The position numbers were made by a program, and so were the translations under genes. Below, one piece after another: positions 11,412 through 22,050 of a stretch of DNA of 64,000 bases. The DNA lies in the NCBI GenBank assembly GCA_949358305.1, contig OX442314.1, forward strand, positions 60,149,369-60,213,368, read 5' to 3'. Under the pieces are notes generated by a model that saw only the letters and a list, made by a program, of their open reading frames with translations, searched no databases and had not been told where the DNA came from. Origin of the DNA: Strigamia acuminata. Lineage: Eukaryota; Arthropoda; Chilopoda; Geophilomorpha; Linotaeniidae. How positions within the stretch are numbered: the stretch's first letter is position 1; every line of letters starts with the position of its first letter.

Positions 11412-11531
11412 ATGGCCGATCGACGCAACCCGAGAATTGACCCCGACGCCTCGTCCTCCAGAGACGAGAGCGAAGGATTGGTCATCGAGGCGGAGGAAGA
11501 AAATTGGGATGAGCCGGAGCAACAACCACAG
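11412..11531 (+). CDS. ORF3 exon 1 of element A (40 codons)
   Basis: Short acidic peptide starting MADRRNPR and containing EEENWDEPE, ending in CAG followed by GTAACA, a 5' splice site. In the genomic frame it would stop three codons later, so it makes sense only as an exon. The equivalents in F (57932-58048) and B (17358-17447) share the ENWD motif, end with the same CAG|GT and are in the same phase (0). Function unknown. The ATG is supported by conservation of MADRRNPR between A and F. Confidence 0.75.
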
Positions 11532-12077
11532 GTAACATAAGATCTTCCCGTAAGAACGAAAATGTAATCCGCCGACATCCGACACCATGTCGGATTGTGG
11601 CGCGTGATAACTTGACTGATGAATTCTTTTTTGTATTTATTTTGTTGATTTTCGGTAGAATCGGAGCTCGGGCGCGGAAACCTTTTTCGTGCTCGAAGAT
11701 CTCCGATCTCCAAACCCAGACAAAGGAATTGTTTGCCAAGATGGCGTCGCTAAAAAATTAGAAAAAATTAAAAACTGAAAGTAACGTTGAAACTTCGTAA
11801 TAAATTAAAATACGAGTAGAAAAGCTTAAATAAAAACAACCGATTCTTTTGTATTACGCGACGTTGTTTTGAGCGGACCTCCTGAATCTAAAAAAAAAGG
11901 TAGCAAGAGAAAGACTGAGCTACACCAGCGGCCATCCACCGCGGACCTGCGAATAATCAGGACGGAGAGGAGCGGCCACAACCGAAAGAAATTTTGGTGT
12001 CACCGCCGATCTCACAATTTTTATTCCAAATATTTATAAAAAGGGCATAAAAAATTAAAATGTATTTAATGCTTCAG
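11532..12077 (+). other. Predicted ORF3 intron of element A (546 bp)
   Basis: Donor CAG|GTAACA at 11531/11532; acceptor TTTAATGCTTCAG at 12077/12078. Phase 0 on both sides. The stretch is AT-rich against its coding neighbours and full of stops. It contains a CCAAGATGGCGTC motif near 11736-11748 also seen in LTRs of this window. Equivalent introns are 847 bp in B and 558 bp in F. Confidence 0.7.
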
Positions 12078-12425
12078 ATCGACCCGCTACAATCATGGGA
12101 CGCCCTGCCGTCTACAGTGCCCACCAAGGGCAACATCTTCCGGCTAGCGATGCCAGAATTTATCCGGCTAGCCTATCCAGAGGAAGACACCGATGTCTGG
12201 GCCCTGAGATTACGCTACTCCCGAGCGATCGAAGAATTCTTTGACCGACCCAGGACGCTGGTCGAATGTTTGCCCAGGCAAATACGAGAAAGGGTGGGGC
12301 CACGGATCGATCCCGACTTCGATCTGTCGAGCCCTATTTTTTCAGAGCTACTGCGAGCTCGGTACGGCGGTACCGAGGCGGACGAGCGCACCGGCCTTCG
12401 ATGGCGCAACGCCGCAACGCCAGAA
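12078..12425 (+). pseudogene. ORF3 exon 2 of element A, 5' part (cut by copia C)
   Basis: Encodes 116 codons that open with DPLQSWDALPSTV (nearly the same as F) after a splice acceptor, and include a conserved block around IFR.AMP.F and TLVECL...RERVGPRI. The frame is interrupted after ...ATPE by copia element C and resumes, in frame once one CAGAA is removed, at 32539. There is no ATG near the exon start, so translation must begin in exon 1. No known domain recognised. Confidence 0.8.
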
Positions 12426-12690
12426 TGTTGGTTTGCGATGAATTATTTGCGATTATCATATTTGTTGTGCATTTCCGAATAGGCACAATAAGCGCGTTAC
12501 TTCATATATTGTTACGAATGGTCAGCCAGTTGTTTCTGCTTTTTAAACTACGCTTGTTTCGTACTCCAACTGGCTGTGTCTATGTGATAACGCGCGTCCC
12601 GTCGTCTGCTTGTTAAGCGACGATCGTTTAATTTGGTTTGGTATTGTTTATCCATTACTTTAGTCTTTACGTTGTATTATTGTAAAGAAT
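12426..12690 (+). repeat. 5' LTR of copia C, first fragment
   Basis: First 265 bp of the LTR, identical by eye to 32069-32333; broken at ...GTAAAGAAT by element B with GAAT duplicated (12687-12690 and 26192-26195). Confidence 0.93.
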
Positions 12691-13708
12691 TGTCGCGCTC
12701 AACTCTAACCGTCGCTAACTCGTGGGTTGATTACTTAATTCGACTAACTCACTACCGCTTTGCTCAAGCGGTTTACCCAAAGAAATGATTACACAGATAT
12801 AAAAGGTAAAATATAATATAGATTTATTCTGCGGGGCAATGTACAGATATATCTTATATATATATCTATAAAGGGTAAGTAAAATGTAAATCGGAATGGG
12901 TGAAGGGAAATGGAAAGGTAAAGGTATGATGAAAGCTGGCTGGAATCGGCGAGGTCGTCTGTTGTCTCGGTCGTGTCCAAGATGGCGTCCTCGTTGTGGC
13001 AACGTGGTGTCGTCTTGGGCCGGCGTGGCAATATGGCGTCCTCGGCTCGTCTCTGGCTGGTCCTTCGGGCTCACGCTGGTCGGGCGCGAGTGAATGCTTA
13101 GTTAAAAGGCTTACTTCGGGCTGTTGTCTAGGTTTTTGTGTGGTGTCCGGCGATCACACAGCGGCGGACTCTTCTGGCTCCCGGCGGTCACACAGCGGCG
13201 GGAACGCTCGTCGTGGTTTTACTGCAGTTTAGGCTTGTGCGACCGTTTGTCTGCACAACTCGCTAAACTGGAGTGGTTTTTACTATTTCTAGCTGGTGTG
13301 CTAAAATAGTGTGGTAATCTTATCTCGCAGGTTACTCTGCGGAGTTTGACACTGACCAAACGTACTCACGGTAAATTGTCCTTTGTCCTTGGTCAATCCC
13401 AGTATATTTACTTGGGCCTGATCTTGTAGGACGACGGGTTTTACGTGTGTTTCTCGTTTGATGGTTGTGTTGGTTCTGCCCGCTCAGTGCAAGGCACATT
13501 CCTTTGCACAAAGCGGGGTCGACAGGTGACCGGAATCACCCAATGGTGGGGTGGACGAGCCATCCCCACTCCCTCAGGGCAGACGCCTGTCCATTGACTA
13601 GATGTCAATGCACTGAGGGAAGGGAGACGCGCTTGCGGCTCCCCTTACACCCGAAACGAGGTCACGAGAGAAACTCTTCGTTGACCCCGGTCCAGTCGGG
13701 TCACAACA
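12691..13708 (-). repeat. 3' LTR of gypsy B
   Basis: 1018 bp; on the minus strand begins TGTTGTGACCCGACTGGACC and ends GAGCGCGACA, resembling the ends of the A and F LTRs. Contains a TA-rich microsatellite-like tract (~12843-12872) and two GACGCCATNTTG motifs (complement of ~12979-12990 and ~13030-13041). Small reading frames inside are not genes. Confidence 0.95.
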
Positions 13709-13719
13709 CTTCCCCCTCC
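13709..13719 (-). promoter_or_regulatory. Polypurine tract of gypsy B
   Basis: On the minus strand GGAGGGGGAAG lies directly before the LTR start TGTTGTG. It is the expected primer for plus-strand DNA synthesis. Confidence 0.8.
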
Positions 13720-13744
13720 GAGCTCAGACCGTGGGGCTGAGCGA

Positions 13745-16510
13745 TCACTTCTTTCCTGGGGGACCCGACACTGAGTCCGTCACCTGGGCGTAACTCACTC
13801 CAGGGACAGGCGGTTGAGTGCCGGGTGGCGCGGGTAGATCGCCTACTAACGCCGAGGACCGATCTCGGGGGTCCTCATGCTCCGTAATGAAGCATAATGC
13901 ATGGCCGTCAACTGGCTCATGCGGGGCACGCGTCCTCTCGTGTAACCAAACGCTCGGGATGTAGGCGGAGAAGCCGGTGTTCGTATGCCGGATGGCATTG
14001 GCTTCCGCTGGCGTCACTGGCACACGGTGGGCTCTCAGCAACCTCTGGTGGAAGATGAGGTCTCTAGTCTTCCGGATCTGGTTGTGAAGCCAGATGAAGA
14101 CTGATTTGCCTTTGTCCCGCTGCGCGAGGATAAACCTCCTGGTCGCCGTCGTCATCGAGAGATGGGGAAACTCTTCGATGATTCGCCCGTAATAGTCTGG
14201 CGGAGGCGGTGCCGGCTTCGGCTTCTGGGTGGCCGCGGGAATAGCGGCTTGCGTCGTTGTCGCCGCTCGGGCCGGTGAGGTCCCGGGCGGTGTCGGCTTC
14301 GTTTGCTCGACGGACCTGACGGGTGGCGTTCGGCACAGCAAGCGCTTTGGTTTACCCGCCACTTCGAACAGGGCGGGTCCTTGCGGGGATATCTCCGCAG
14401 GCATCGGTGGCGGAATCGGAACTCCGCTCGTCGGCGAGATCACCATTTCTACATCCTCTGCCGATTCTTCCGTCTGGATGGTCAAGGCGCGCAGTTGTTG
14501 GGTAGGCGCCGCTGTCCAGGTGGCGGAGGTATAACGAAACGCCGTGCTTCGCAACTTGTACCCCTCAAATTCGGGGTTTACCACATCCCTGGTTAGCTCG
14601 TACCGAGTCAACACAGGGTCGGGCAGAATGGAGCTCCACTCTGCGAGGAGTGCACGGGGAACCTGTACACCCTCTCTGTCCACGACAGACCATGCGGCCA
14701 TCGCCTGACGCCCTTCTCCGAAGAGTGCTGGGGTTAGCAGCTGCATCATGACCTTGGTCAATGATAGCTGTAGGCTGCGACGATTCACTGGATTCGATCG
14801 CTCCGAATCCGCAGTGAAGGCACACGAGAGCTTACTCATCATCGCCGTTGCCCATTCGATGAAATATCGCTGGGCCTGATCCACACCTCGCAAGGCGGGC
14901 GCGGAGACTCTTGGGTCTTCCATCACGAAGCGAAACGCTGAGAGCTCGGAGATAGTCGGATTGGCGGCTTCTCTCGCGAGTCGCGCTTCTTCGTCTCGCC
15001 TCTCGAAAAACAGGGCCGAGGAACCGGATCGGGGTTGGCTCGGCCTGTAAATGCCGGTCAAATTGGCTCGACATTCCTGCGCAATGCTCTGTCCAACGGG
15101 GAGAGGGACTGAGCGGTCGGTGGGTAAATCCGGCGGATCGCTCGAATTCAACAACGACGGCGGCGGCAGGTTCGGAGGCGGCTGCGTCTTGGTCGGCAGC
15201 GTCGGCGTCGGCAGCGGTGGTGTTGGCTGCGTCGGCGGTGGTGGCGTCTCCGTCGTCTGCACTCCAGTCATTGCGACTTGGAGCGCCGGGAGATGTTGTC
15301 CGGAGCCTGAAGGCTGCACGATGGCGGTTGGCATGCCATCGGGTCGTGGTCGCGAATTAATGTAGTCTGCGAGCCACCTTGCCACCTCGTGTGGGGTCAC
15401 CTTCCCGTCGGTGACAACACCCATCTTCCTGGCGTGTTTCATCGCGGGATCGAAACGTGTCAGTTTCGTCCGCTTCATCTGAGTCAGAATCTCGCGAAGG
15501 TCCCGCGTATCTGCCGCTGGGACGTTTCGCTCACCTGACTGGCTACCACCTCGTCGACCCGCTCTCTTGGAGGCGTAGGCGGGTTCGGGGATGGGACGGC
15601 CCCGAGCTTCGCACCTCGCGAAGTATCGCTCTTTGCGATCTTTTTTCCGCTGCTCGCGATGAGTCAGCGGACGTCTAGAAGTGCTGGGACGAGAGACTCG
15701 CTCTTCGTCACCAGACATCCAAACCTCCTTGCACTCCTTACCGTCTTTAATCTGACGGTTTATGAAAATTCGCGGTCGGGAATACTGCGAAGGGTCACGC
15801 ACCGTACTAGTGGATGGCCCAGCTTCGTTGCCTTCAGTCGTGTTTTGAGCGACACGCTGCTTCTTGGTTGTCGCTGGGGAACGCGACTGGCTGTCCCCGG
15901 CGCCTTTGGAGCGCTTGCGCTTCCGCGGGTAGCTGCTCTTGGGCCCCAAAATCCCCAGGTAGTGGAGCTGCCACATCTCGGCTTGGGACGTCAAAATTCC
16001 CATCCGAGGTCTCCACTGGGGCGTACTCTCTCCCAATCGCAGCCTCTCAAACCACAGATGAATATCATCCGCGGTCATCCCCTCGTTTTGGAGGATGCGC
16101 TCGGCCACTGCCGTAGCGGTATCCACCAGCTGTTGTCTATAATGCTGGTAGATGGCCTCACGGGCCTCTTCTGTCTCGGCTGCTCGCCACGCATGCAGCA
16201 CGTGTTCCTCCGCCGGGTTGCCAGTGTACTGACTTGACAATCCGGGGTGGAAAATCGGCGATTTCGGGTCATCGTCACGAGCTAACTCTGTGGCGATGCC
16301 TTCGCGCATTCCCTCCGGGAACGTATCCAGGAGCGTGCAGTCTCGTACCCAACGTCGGGCGATGCATCGGGAATGTAGTATTCGCAGGCGCCAAGGGTCG
16401 GCGTCTTCGCCGAAACATCGTCGGTAAAAATCGGGCAGCGCGCCTCGAAATATCCCGCCACGAGTGATGCAAGCGGGGTCTAATGGTCCCCATGTTTTAC
16501 GTAGTGCCAT
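13745..16510 (-). CDS. ORF3 exon 2 of gypsy B (921 codons), unknown protein in the env position
   Basis: No recognised family. Visible layout: N-terminal block with IFRGALPDFYRR and a tail TSQAEMWQLHYLGIL (residues ~185-200) that is shared with A and F; a basic, low-complexity middle; a Pro-rich stretch (~440-480); a conserved block with REAANPTISELSA ... GRQAMAAWSVVDREGV (~525-640); and a C-terminal block with FPHLSM, FHQRLLRAHR and VWLHERT. There is no signal peptide, membrane segment or furin-type site, so it is not an ordinary envelope protein. The frame extends eight codons upstream of 16510, but that part is a pyrimidine-rich splice acceptor (...CATCCTTCCAG|ATG). Exon 2 happens to start with ATG here, unlike A and F, so direct translation is possible. 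Confidence 0.8.
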   Translation of the reverse strand: MALRKTWGPLDPACITRGGIFRGALPDFYRRCFGEDADPWRLRILHSRCIARRWVRDCTLLDTFPEGMREGIATELARDDDPKSPIFHPGLSSQYTGNPAEEHVLHAWRAAETEEAREAIYQHYRQQLVDTATAVAERILQNEGMTADDIHLWFERLRLGESTPQWRPRMGILTSQAEMWQLHYLGILGPKSSYPRKRKRSKGAGDSQSRSPATTKKQRVAQNTTEGNEAGPSTSTVRDPSQYSRPRIFINRQIKDGKECKEVWMSGDEERVSRPSTSRRPLTHREQRKKDRKERYFARCEARGRPIPEPAYASKRAGRRGGSQSGERNVPAADTRDLREILTQMKRTKLTRFDPAMKHARKMGVVTDGKVTPHEVARWLADYINSRPRPDGMPTAIVQPSGSGQHLPALQVAMTGVQTTETPPPPTQPTPPLPTPTLPTKTQPPPNLPPPSLLNSSDPPDLPTDRSVPLPVGQSIAQECRANLTGIYRPSQPRSGSSALFFERRDEEARLAREAANPTISELSAFRFVMEDPRVSAPALRGVDQAQRYFIEWATAMMSKLSCAFTADSERSNPVNRRSLQLSLTKVMMQLLTPALFGEGRQAMAAWSVVDREGVQVPRALLAEWSSILPDPVLTRYELTRDVVNPEFEGYKLRSTAFRYTSATWTAAPTQQLRALTIQTEESAEDVEMVISPTSGVPIPPPMPAEISPQGPALFEVAGKPKRLLCRTPPVRSVEQTKPTPPGTSPARAATTTQAAIPAATQKPKPAPPPPDYYGRIIEEFPHLSMTTATRRFILAQRDKGKSVFIWLHNQIRKTRDLIFHQRLLRAHRVPVTPAEANAIRHTNTGFSAYIPSVWLHERTRAPHEPVDGHALCFITEHEDPRDRSSALVGDLPAPPGTQPPVPGVSYAQVTDSVSGPPGKK

Positions 16511-17357
16511 CTGGAAGGATGGAGAAATAAACAATTAATAAAAAGTTAATATTTAAATACGTAGATAAATGGTTGGTTTCGAGGGACGTTGCCAGTACGT
16601 GCAGCCGTCCGTCGAGACCGATTCCTGTCTATCGGTGCAAACGTAGGACGAATTGTCCCTCGTCGGATAGAAAAAGAGAAGTCATCACGTGAAAAATCTG
16701 TCTCATGTCCAAAACGCACAGCGAGACGGAATCGAGCCTTTAATCTGGATTCTTATCATCAGATTTTACTTCAAATTAATTCTAACATTAATTAGAACAT
16801 TACTAATAATTAAATTAATAATTATCAGTCATTCGTAAAAAGAATTCGTCGGGTGTAAATTATTACTAAAATCGCACAATAAATGTGCTTGTCGAAATGT
16901 TATTAAATAAATAAACCTAATAAAGAATTATTCCGAAGTCGGACTTTGTCTAATTTTTAAAAAAGTTAAAGTCAAATTAAATTTATCCAACACACCGAAA
17001 AATTCATCGTACGAATGTTAAGTTGCATCAATTTGATGCGTCAAATTACTTGTGGAGAAAAAATATTCTTTTACAGAATATTCTCCCCTTGTCATAAAAT
17101 TATCTATGGCTCGAGCCCATTGTCTCGCTCGTGACTCAAGTCATGAGGAATTTTCGAGACGCGAGGTGACGTGAAGTCTGCGCTCGCACCTCGAAAACAA
17201 ATTAACAAGGAAAAAAAATACGATCGTGTGAGCGATCGCGGTTAATAATTAATTATACGCTATTTCGAGTGCAAAGCACTCATGTCAGGTATTAGTCAAC
17301 AAAATTTCTTCTTCAGCAGCACGGAACTAGTTCTCATGTGCCGATGCCGACTTCTAC
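16511..17357 (-). other. Predicted ORF3 intron of gypsy B (847 bp)
   Basis: Donor GATCAG|GTAGAAG at 17358/17357 and acceptor TTTCTCCATCCTTCCAG at 16511/16510, both phase 0. AT-rich, stop-filled, between two open exons. The acceptor has a clear polypyrimidine tract. Confidence 0.7.
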
Positions 17358-17447
17358 CTGATCGGGCTGGACTTGGTTTACATCGCGGTCCCAGTTTTCC
17401 TCGTCCTCGTGCTCGATGGCCAGCACGTCGTTCTCTTCCTCGTCCAT
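17358..17447 (-). CDS. ORF3 exon 1 of gypsy B (30 codons)
   Basis: Very acidic peptide starting MDEEENDVLA and containing DEENWDRD, ending CAG|GTAGAAG. The ENWD core and splice position match exon 1 of A and F although the rest is diverged. Upstream ATG context GCCATGG is favourable. Function unknown. Confidence 0.7.
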
Positions 17448-17923
17448 GGCGAGGAGCGCGCACAAAAATCTCAATCACGATTTAAAAAGGATGATAAAAC
17501 TATCTCAAAAACTCGGTGAAAAACTCGGTAAAACGTTAAAAACGAGGATCACGCACGAATGCAGCGATCAGCTGTGAAAAGCGGAAGTCTGTGTGAACAC
17601 GAGGTAATCGCGATGGATTCTGGGTAATATACTCCAGAACCCGGGTGTTTGAGACTAGTGCGCACCTACCCGTGCGCATGTTACGCTACGGGTCTCCTTT
17701 GTTCTCACTCCCGTGCGCGATTGCTGCTACGGGGTCTTTTGCACGCGGTATCCGACCCGTGCCGATAATTTTGCTACGGGTCCCGCGTTTCCACGCCATC
17801 TCGTGACGCGAATTCGACCGATATCCGCTTTGTTGGACTTAGCGAAATTTTCTGCGACGTGATGGCTTGCACTATCGGTCGATTACATTTATTTTTAGTG
17901 CCGCCATCGACTCGTAATTTATT
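17448..17923 (-). promoter_or_regulatory. Conserved pol-ORF3 spacer of gypsy B with three inverted-repeat motifs
   Basis: Three copies of an imperfect inverted repeat of form CCCGTGC...GCTACGGG lie at 17669-17694, 17710-17736 and 17756-17782. Copy 1 is closely matched in A and in part in F. The block AATTTCGCTAAGTCCAA (complement of ~17829-17850) is shared with A and F. No open frame crosses the stretch. A likely regulatory region for ORF3; whether it is a promoter or a protein-binding RNA is not shown. Confidence 0.55.
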
Positions 17924-20900
17924 TTACTTCTTTCCTACGACCTTTCCGCCTTTTATGAACGGATTATCTCTTTTTGGTCGCAGGTTACGGATCGAGGCAG
18001 GTACGATATTTTTTGTTGTTTTTTGTGTCTGTACCTCCTCATTATTGTTTTCTTTTTTATCCGTGTTTTTTGTGTTTGTTTCAGGAGTTTCTCCTGTTTC
18101 CCCCCCGACCAAAATTGGATCCGGAACGGATTCAACTATCTCGTTTACCGGAGGTGAAGGGGCGTCGAAATACTCCTCGTTGTCACTTGGCGGTGCTTTT
18201 TCCGACTCGCCAGCGAACATATCGACGATTTGGCCGTCAGTTTTAGACTTGACTTGGCCTTTGGCCCACATTTCTTGCGGGAATTCCGGAATGTACGGAG
18301 TTAACTCTCGTACTTGTATCGACTTATGCTCGGTGTTGTCCTCGAGCTTGCGTAATTTATACGCGTTACCGCCATGCTTGCCGATGATCACATACGGACC
18401 ATCTCTCTTGTCGGCCAAGCTGGCGGTGATTCCTCTCGCTGCATTTGAGAGGATGTGTGTGTCCTTCCACACTAAATCATTGTTCTCGAAATTCACAAAT
18501 TTTCCACCGCTTTTATCTTGTAAAATGCGGTCGCGCATGTTAAAAATGTGCGCCATCATATGTTTGTATGTGCTCGAAATTGTTTGCTCCAATTTATATA
18601 CATACTCATGTGGTTTCTCTGGGTCCACCACATTTACCGACTCTGCCACTCGTGGGTCCCAAGGCACTCGTAGCTCTCGGGCGAAGTTGAGGTAGGCCGG
18701 AGAAAAATCTCTCGTCCTCGAGACTGTTGTTCGTATGCTGAACGCGATCTCCCTCAAGTATTCATCCCACCTATTGTGGATGTCAGTGAATATGCTTAGT
18801 GCATATTTAATGTCCCTGTTGAGTCGCTCAACGGGATTTGTTCTGGGATTGTAGGTCGAAGTATGTGACGCCACAATCCCGAATTTCTCACAAAACTTAC
18901 CCCAAATTTTCGAGATAAATTGGGGTCCGTTATCGGATATAATTTTACGTGGAAATCCGTAACGTAACGCCACGTCGTAGATACATTCAACGATTTTCTC
19001 TGCTGAAGGTCTAGCGACGGCGTACAACTCGGGCCAACGAGTTGCCACGTCCATTATAACGATAATGTACGCATTTTTATTTCCCGTAACGGGTTTTGGG
19101 CCCATCACATCGACACTTAAACAATCAAAAGGCGCGTAAGGCCCTAAGAAAATAGTTTCGAATGGTGATTTACTCCTCGGCTTGCACGCTTGACATCGCT
19201 GACATTGGTGGACAAAAAGAGCAATATCTTTTTTCATCCCTGTCCAGTGAAAAAGCTGTGTAGCACGATAGAGTGTTCTGCTTACTCCCGCATGGCTCGC
19301 AAGCGGGTGCCCGTGTAACAACCACAGCACGCGACCGATTAAGGAAGCAGGTATTACTACCTTTACTGCGGTGTCCGATTCACTCAAGTCATCTTGGTGA
19401 TTTGGGTGATGTTTCACTAAAAGGCCGTCATCCAATAGGTAATCTATGGATTCGTGTGCATAACGACGCTTCTGCCTTCTGGTTAGATTGGGCGGATATT
19501 TTCCTGTCAGTACGAATCTAGCTCTGTCCTGACATTTCTTGTCTAATTTTTGTTGCACAATTATTTCCTCCCTTGTCGGGGGACTGCTTTGCATCTGCTC
19601 GCCGACATGAGCGTGGAAGGCGCTTAGAAGCGGGTCATTTATTCTCCGCTCTAGCTTAAATTCCTTCCTTGCATTTGGGTAATTGTCAGCAGCTGGTTGG
19701 TATAACCGCGTCCAAAATCCACAGAATTTTACATCTGCCGGAGACGCGGTGGGAATTTCATTCATCTTCCTTAAATCCCAACGGTGACAACTCGTAGGGC
19801 AATAAATGATGCGGGAGTCATCCTCGCCATCATCGTCAGCGTCGATTGGATCTGACACTGGTGCCCGTGACAGAGCGTCAGCCACGACGTTATATTTGCC
19901 GGGCTTGTATTGAATGGTCAAGTCGCATGCCATCAGTTCTAACTGCCATCTGGCTAGTCGACCGGCTGGCTCTTTTAATTTCATCAGCCATTGTAACGCT
20001 TGATGATCTGTGTGGACCACAAATTTGGTATATTCGAGATAATCTCTGAATTTCCTTATGGCCCACACAACGGCCAAACACTCCAACTCGGTGGCATTGT
20101 AATTCTTTTCAGCGCCTTGGAGTTTGCGACTTATAAACATGCACGGCAGGTCTTGTTCGACTCCGTCGCGCACGTGTGTTTGGAGCAACGCCGCTCCTAA
20201 CCCAACTCTGCTGGCGTCCGTGTGTAATATGAACGGCCGGTTTAAGTCGGGTAGAGGCATTACGCCGACTTCCGTCAGCATCCTCTTTATTGCATTAAAT
20301 GCGATGTTGCACTCATTTGACCATACAAATTCGTTTTCATTCTTCAGGAGGTCGGTAACTGGGGCTGCCACTTCAGCTAGACCCGGTAGCAACCTGCCGA
20401 AGAAGTTTATCATTCCCATAAACCGTTGGACACCTTTAACGTCCTCGGGTGGTGGGAAACGATTAATCGCATCGATTTTTTCGGGGCCAATAGCTAAACC
20501 ATTGACTCCAATGCGATAACCCAGGAAGGCAAGCTCCTTTCGACAGAACTTGCTTTTGCCCGGATGCACGTGTAACCCAGCTTTTGCCAGCCGGGTGAGC
20601 ACTTGGTCGATGTGCTCAATGTGCTCTTCGAATGTTTTAGAGGCAATAACTATGTCATCTAGGTATGCCCACACAAACTGATGCAGGATATCACCCAATA
20701 CGCTTTCGATTAGTCTCTGAAAGGTACTGGGAGCATTCACTAAACCAAATGGCATGACGTTGAACATCAACCGTCCAATTGGCGAGTAAAATGCTGTTTT
20801 TAACTTATCCTCTGGCCTCATCTCAACTTGCCAGTATCCCTTCGACAGATCCATCGTCGTAACCCAAGAAAAGGGGCTAAGCTCTCTCAAAATGGATTCG

Positions 20901-22050
20901 ATAGACGGCATCTGTATGGGATCTATTTCTGTCACCGCGTTTAATGGGCGGTAATCAATGCATAGGCGTGGGTCCGAGCCCGGGCGCATCACGAGCACAA
21001 CTCGCGTCGCGTATTCTCCCTGGGCCTCGGAGACAATGCCACTGTCTAGCATTTCTTGGCACATTTTTTGCACTATTTCACGTTTTTGCGGGTTCATTCC
21101 CTTATACGCAACTCGTATAGGTTTATTATCCGTCAATTTAATTTCGTGAATAGCCCTATTCGTTCGGCCCGGTTTTTTCGACAGGATCCCCTCATATTTA
21201 AGTAGGACCCTTCGTAGGGCTGCCGCTTCGTTTAATTCTAAAGCGGCGTCGGCGACAAGCGTTTCCACTACATTGTCCCGTTGCAATTCTGTTACGAATG
21301 CTTTAAAATCGTAATCTTGAACGAATTTCTTTAGGCCTTTCTCCCACTGTGTCTTGTCGGCCGCTTCTTTTACAAGAGCTGGTGGCACGACAATTGCGGG
21401 TCTTTCCTTATCATTTCTGATATAATTCCAAGATTTCGTTATTGGATTGGGTTGTATTTCCATTGACGCCATGAGGTCTAAGCCCAACAGAAAAATTCTG
21501 TCGCATGTGGGCAGGACCAGGAAAGGGTGCTGTTCTACTCCTCCGAGCCACTCCATGGTCAATAATATAACTCCTTTTGGACGCGCCATTCCGTTGGCGG
21601 TTTTTAGACGTATATTTTTATTAACGCCTTTTATCTTATCGGTGAGACCCAATGATGCTACTATGTCTTCGGAAACGAACGAGCGATCTGCTCCCGAGTC
21701 TAGTAGTCCCATAATTTTTTCACGTTCTATTGTCATGGGCAACATACATAGGCGGTTGGTGTATTCGACCGCCACGTTGCACATGAAAACACGAAATTCT
21801 TCTGTGTCTTCGACTACTTGAGGTAATTCTTCAAGCAGTAGGTTCGGTTCTTCCGCCTCAGCCTCAGCGTTTGCGGTAATTACCTGCAAAGCGTTGTTGG
21901 CCCTGTCTTGAATTTGGGCGTTAGCTATGTCACTACCCATTTCTTTGACTGGTGGCGGCTTATCGAACCCTTTGTTAAACCCCTTCTTCTTCATGAATGG
22001 CGCAGACGGTCGAGAAGTTATTTCTTCGCCGCCTGCGCTGACTCGTTTTT
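17924..22050 (-). CDS. pol: pol of gypsy B (protease, RT, RNase H, integrase)
   Basis: Intact replication polyprotein; the first ATG is at 21994 (1356 codons) but the -1 frame is open back to the slippery sites, so it is probably made as Gag-Pol. Residues counted from that ATG: retropepsin LLDSGADRSF ~93-102; RT with WAYLDDIVIAS (YLDD ~444-447); RNase H HTDASRVGLG ~588 and TDHQAL; integrase zinc finger HGHPLASHAG ... CQRCQAC ~895-940; catalytic D (DVMGP ~963), D (DNGPQF ~1020) and E (VERLNRD ~1056), D-E spacing about 35; GPY module DGPYVIIG; tail NLRPKRDNPFIKGGK. Gene order PR-RT-RH-IN defines Ty3/gypsy. No chromodomain is visible. Confidence 0.95.

Noticed and set aside
12060-12077. ATG at 12060 as the ORF3 start in A
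   Set aside because: It lies in the predicted intron just before the acceptor; F has no matching ATG and exon homology starts at 12078.
13745-16510. Calling ORF3 an envelope gene because of its position
   Set aside because: No signal peptide, fusion or transmembrane segment or cleavage site is visible in any of the three copies.
18796-18990. Antisense frames opposite pol and gag
   Set aside because: Shadows of real coding frames with no independent evidence.
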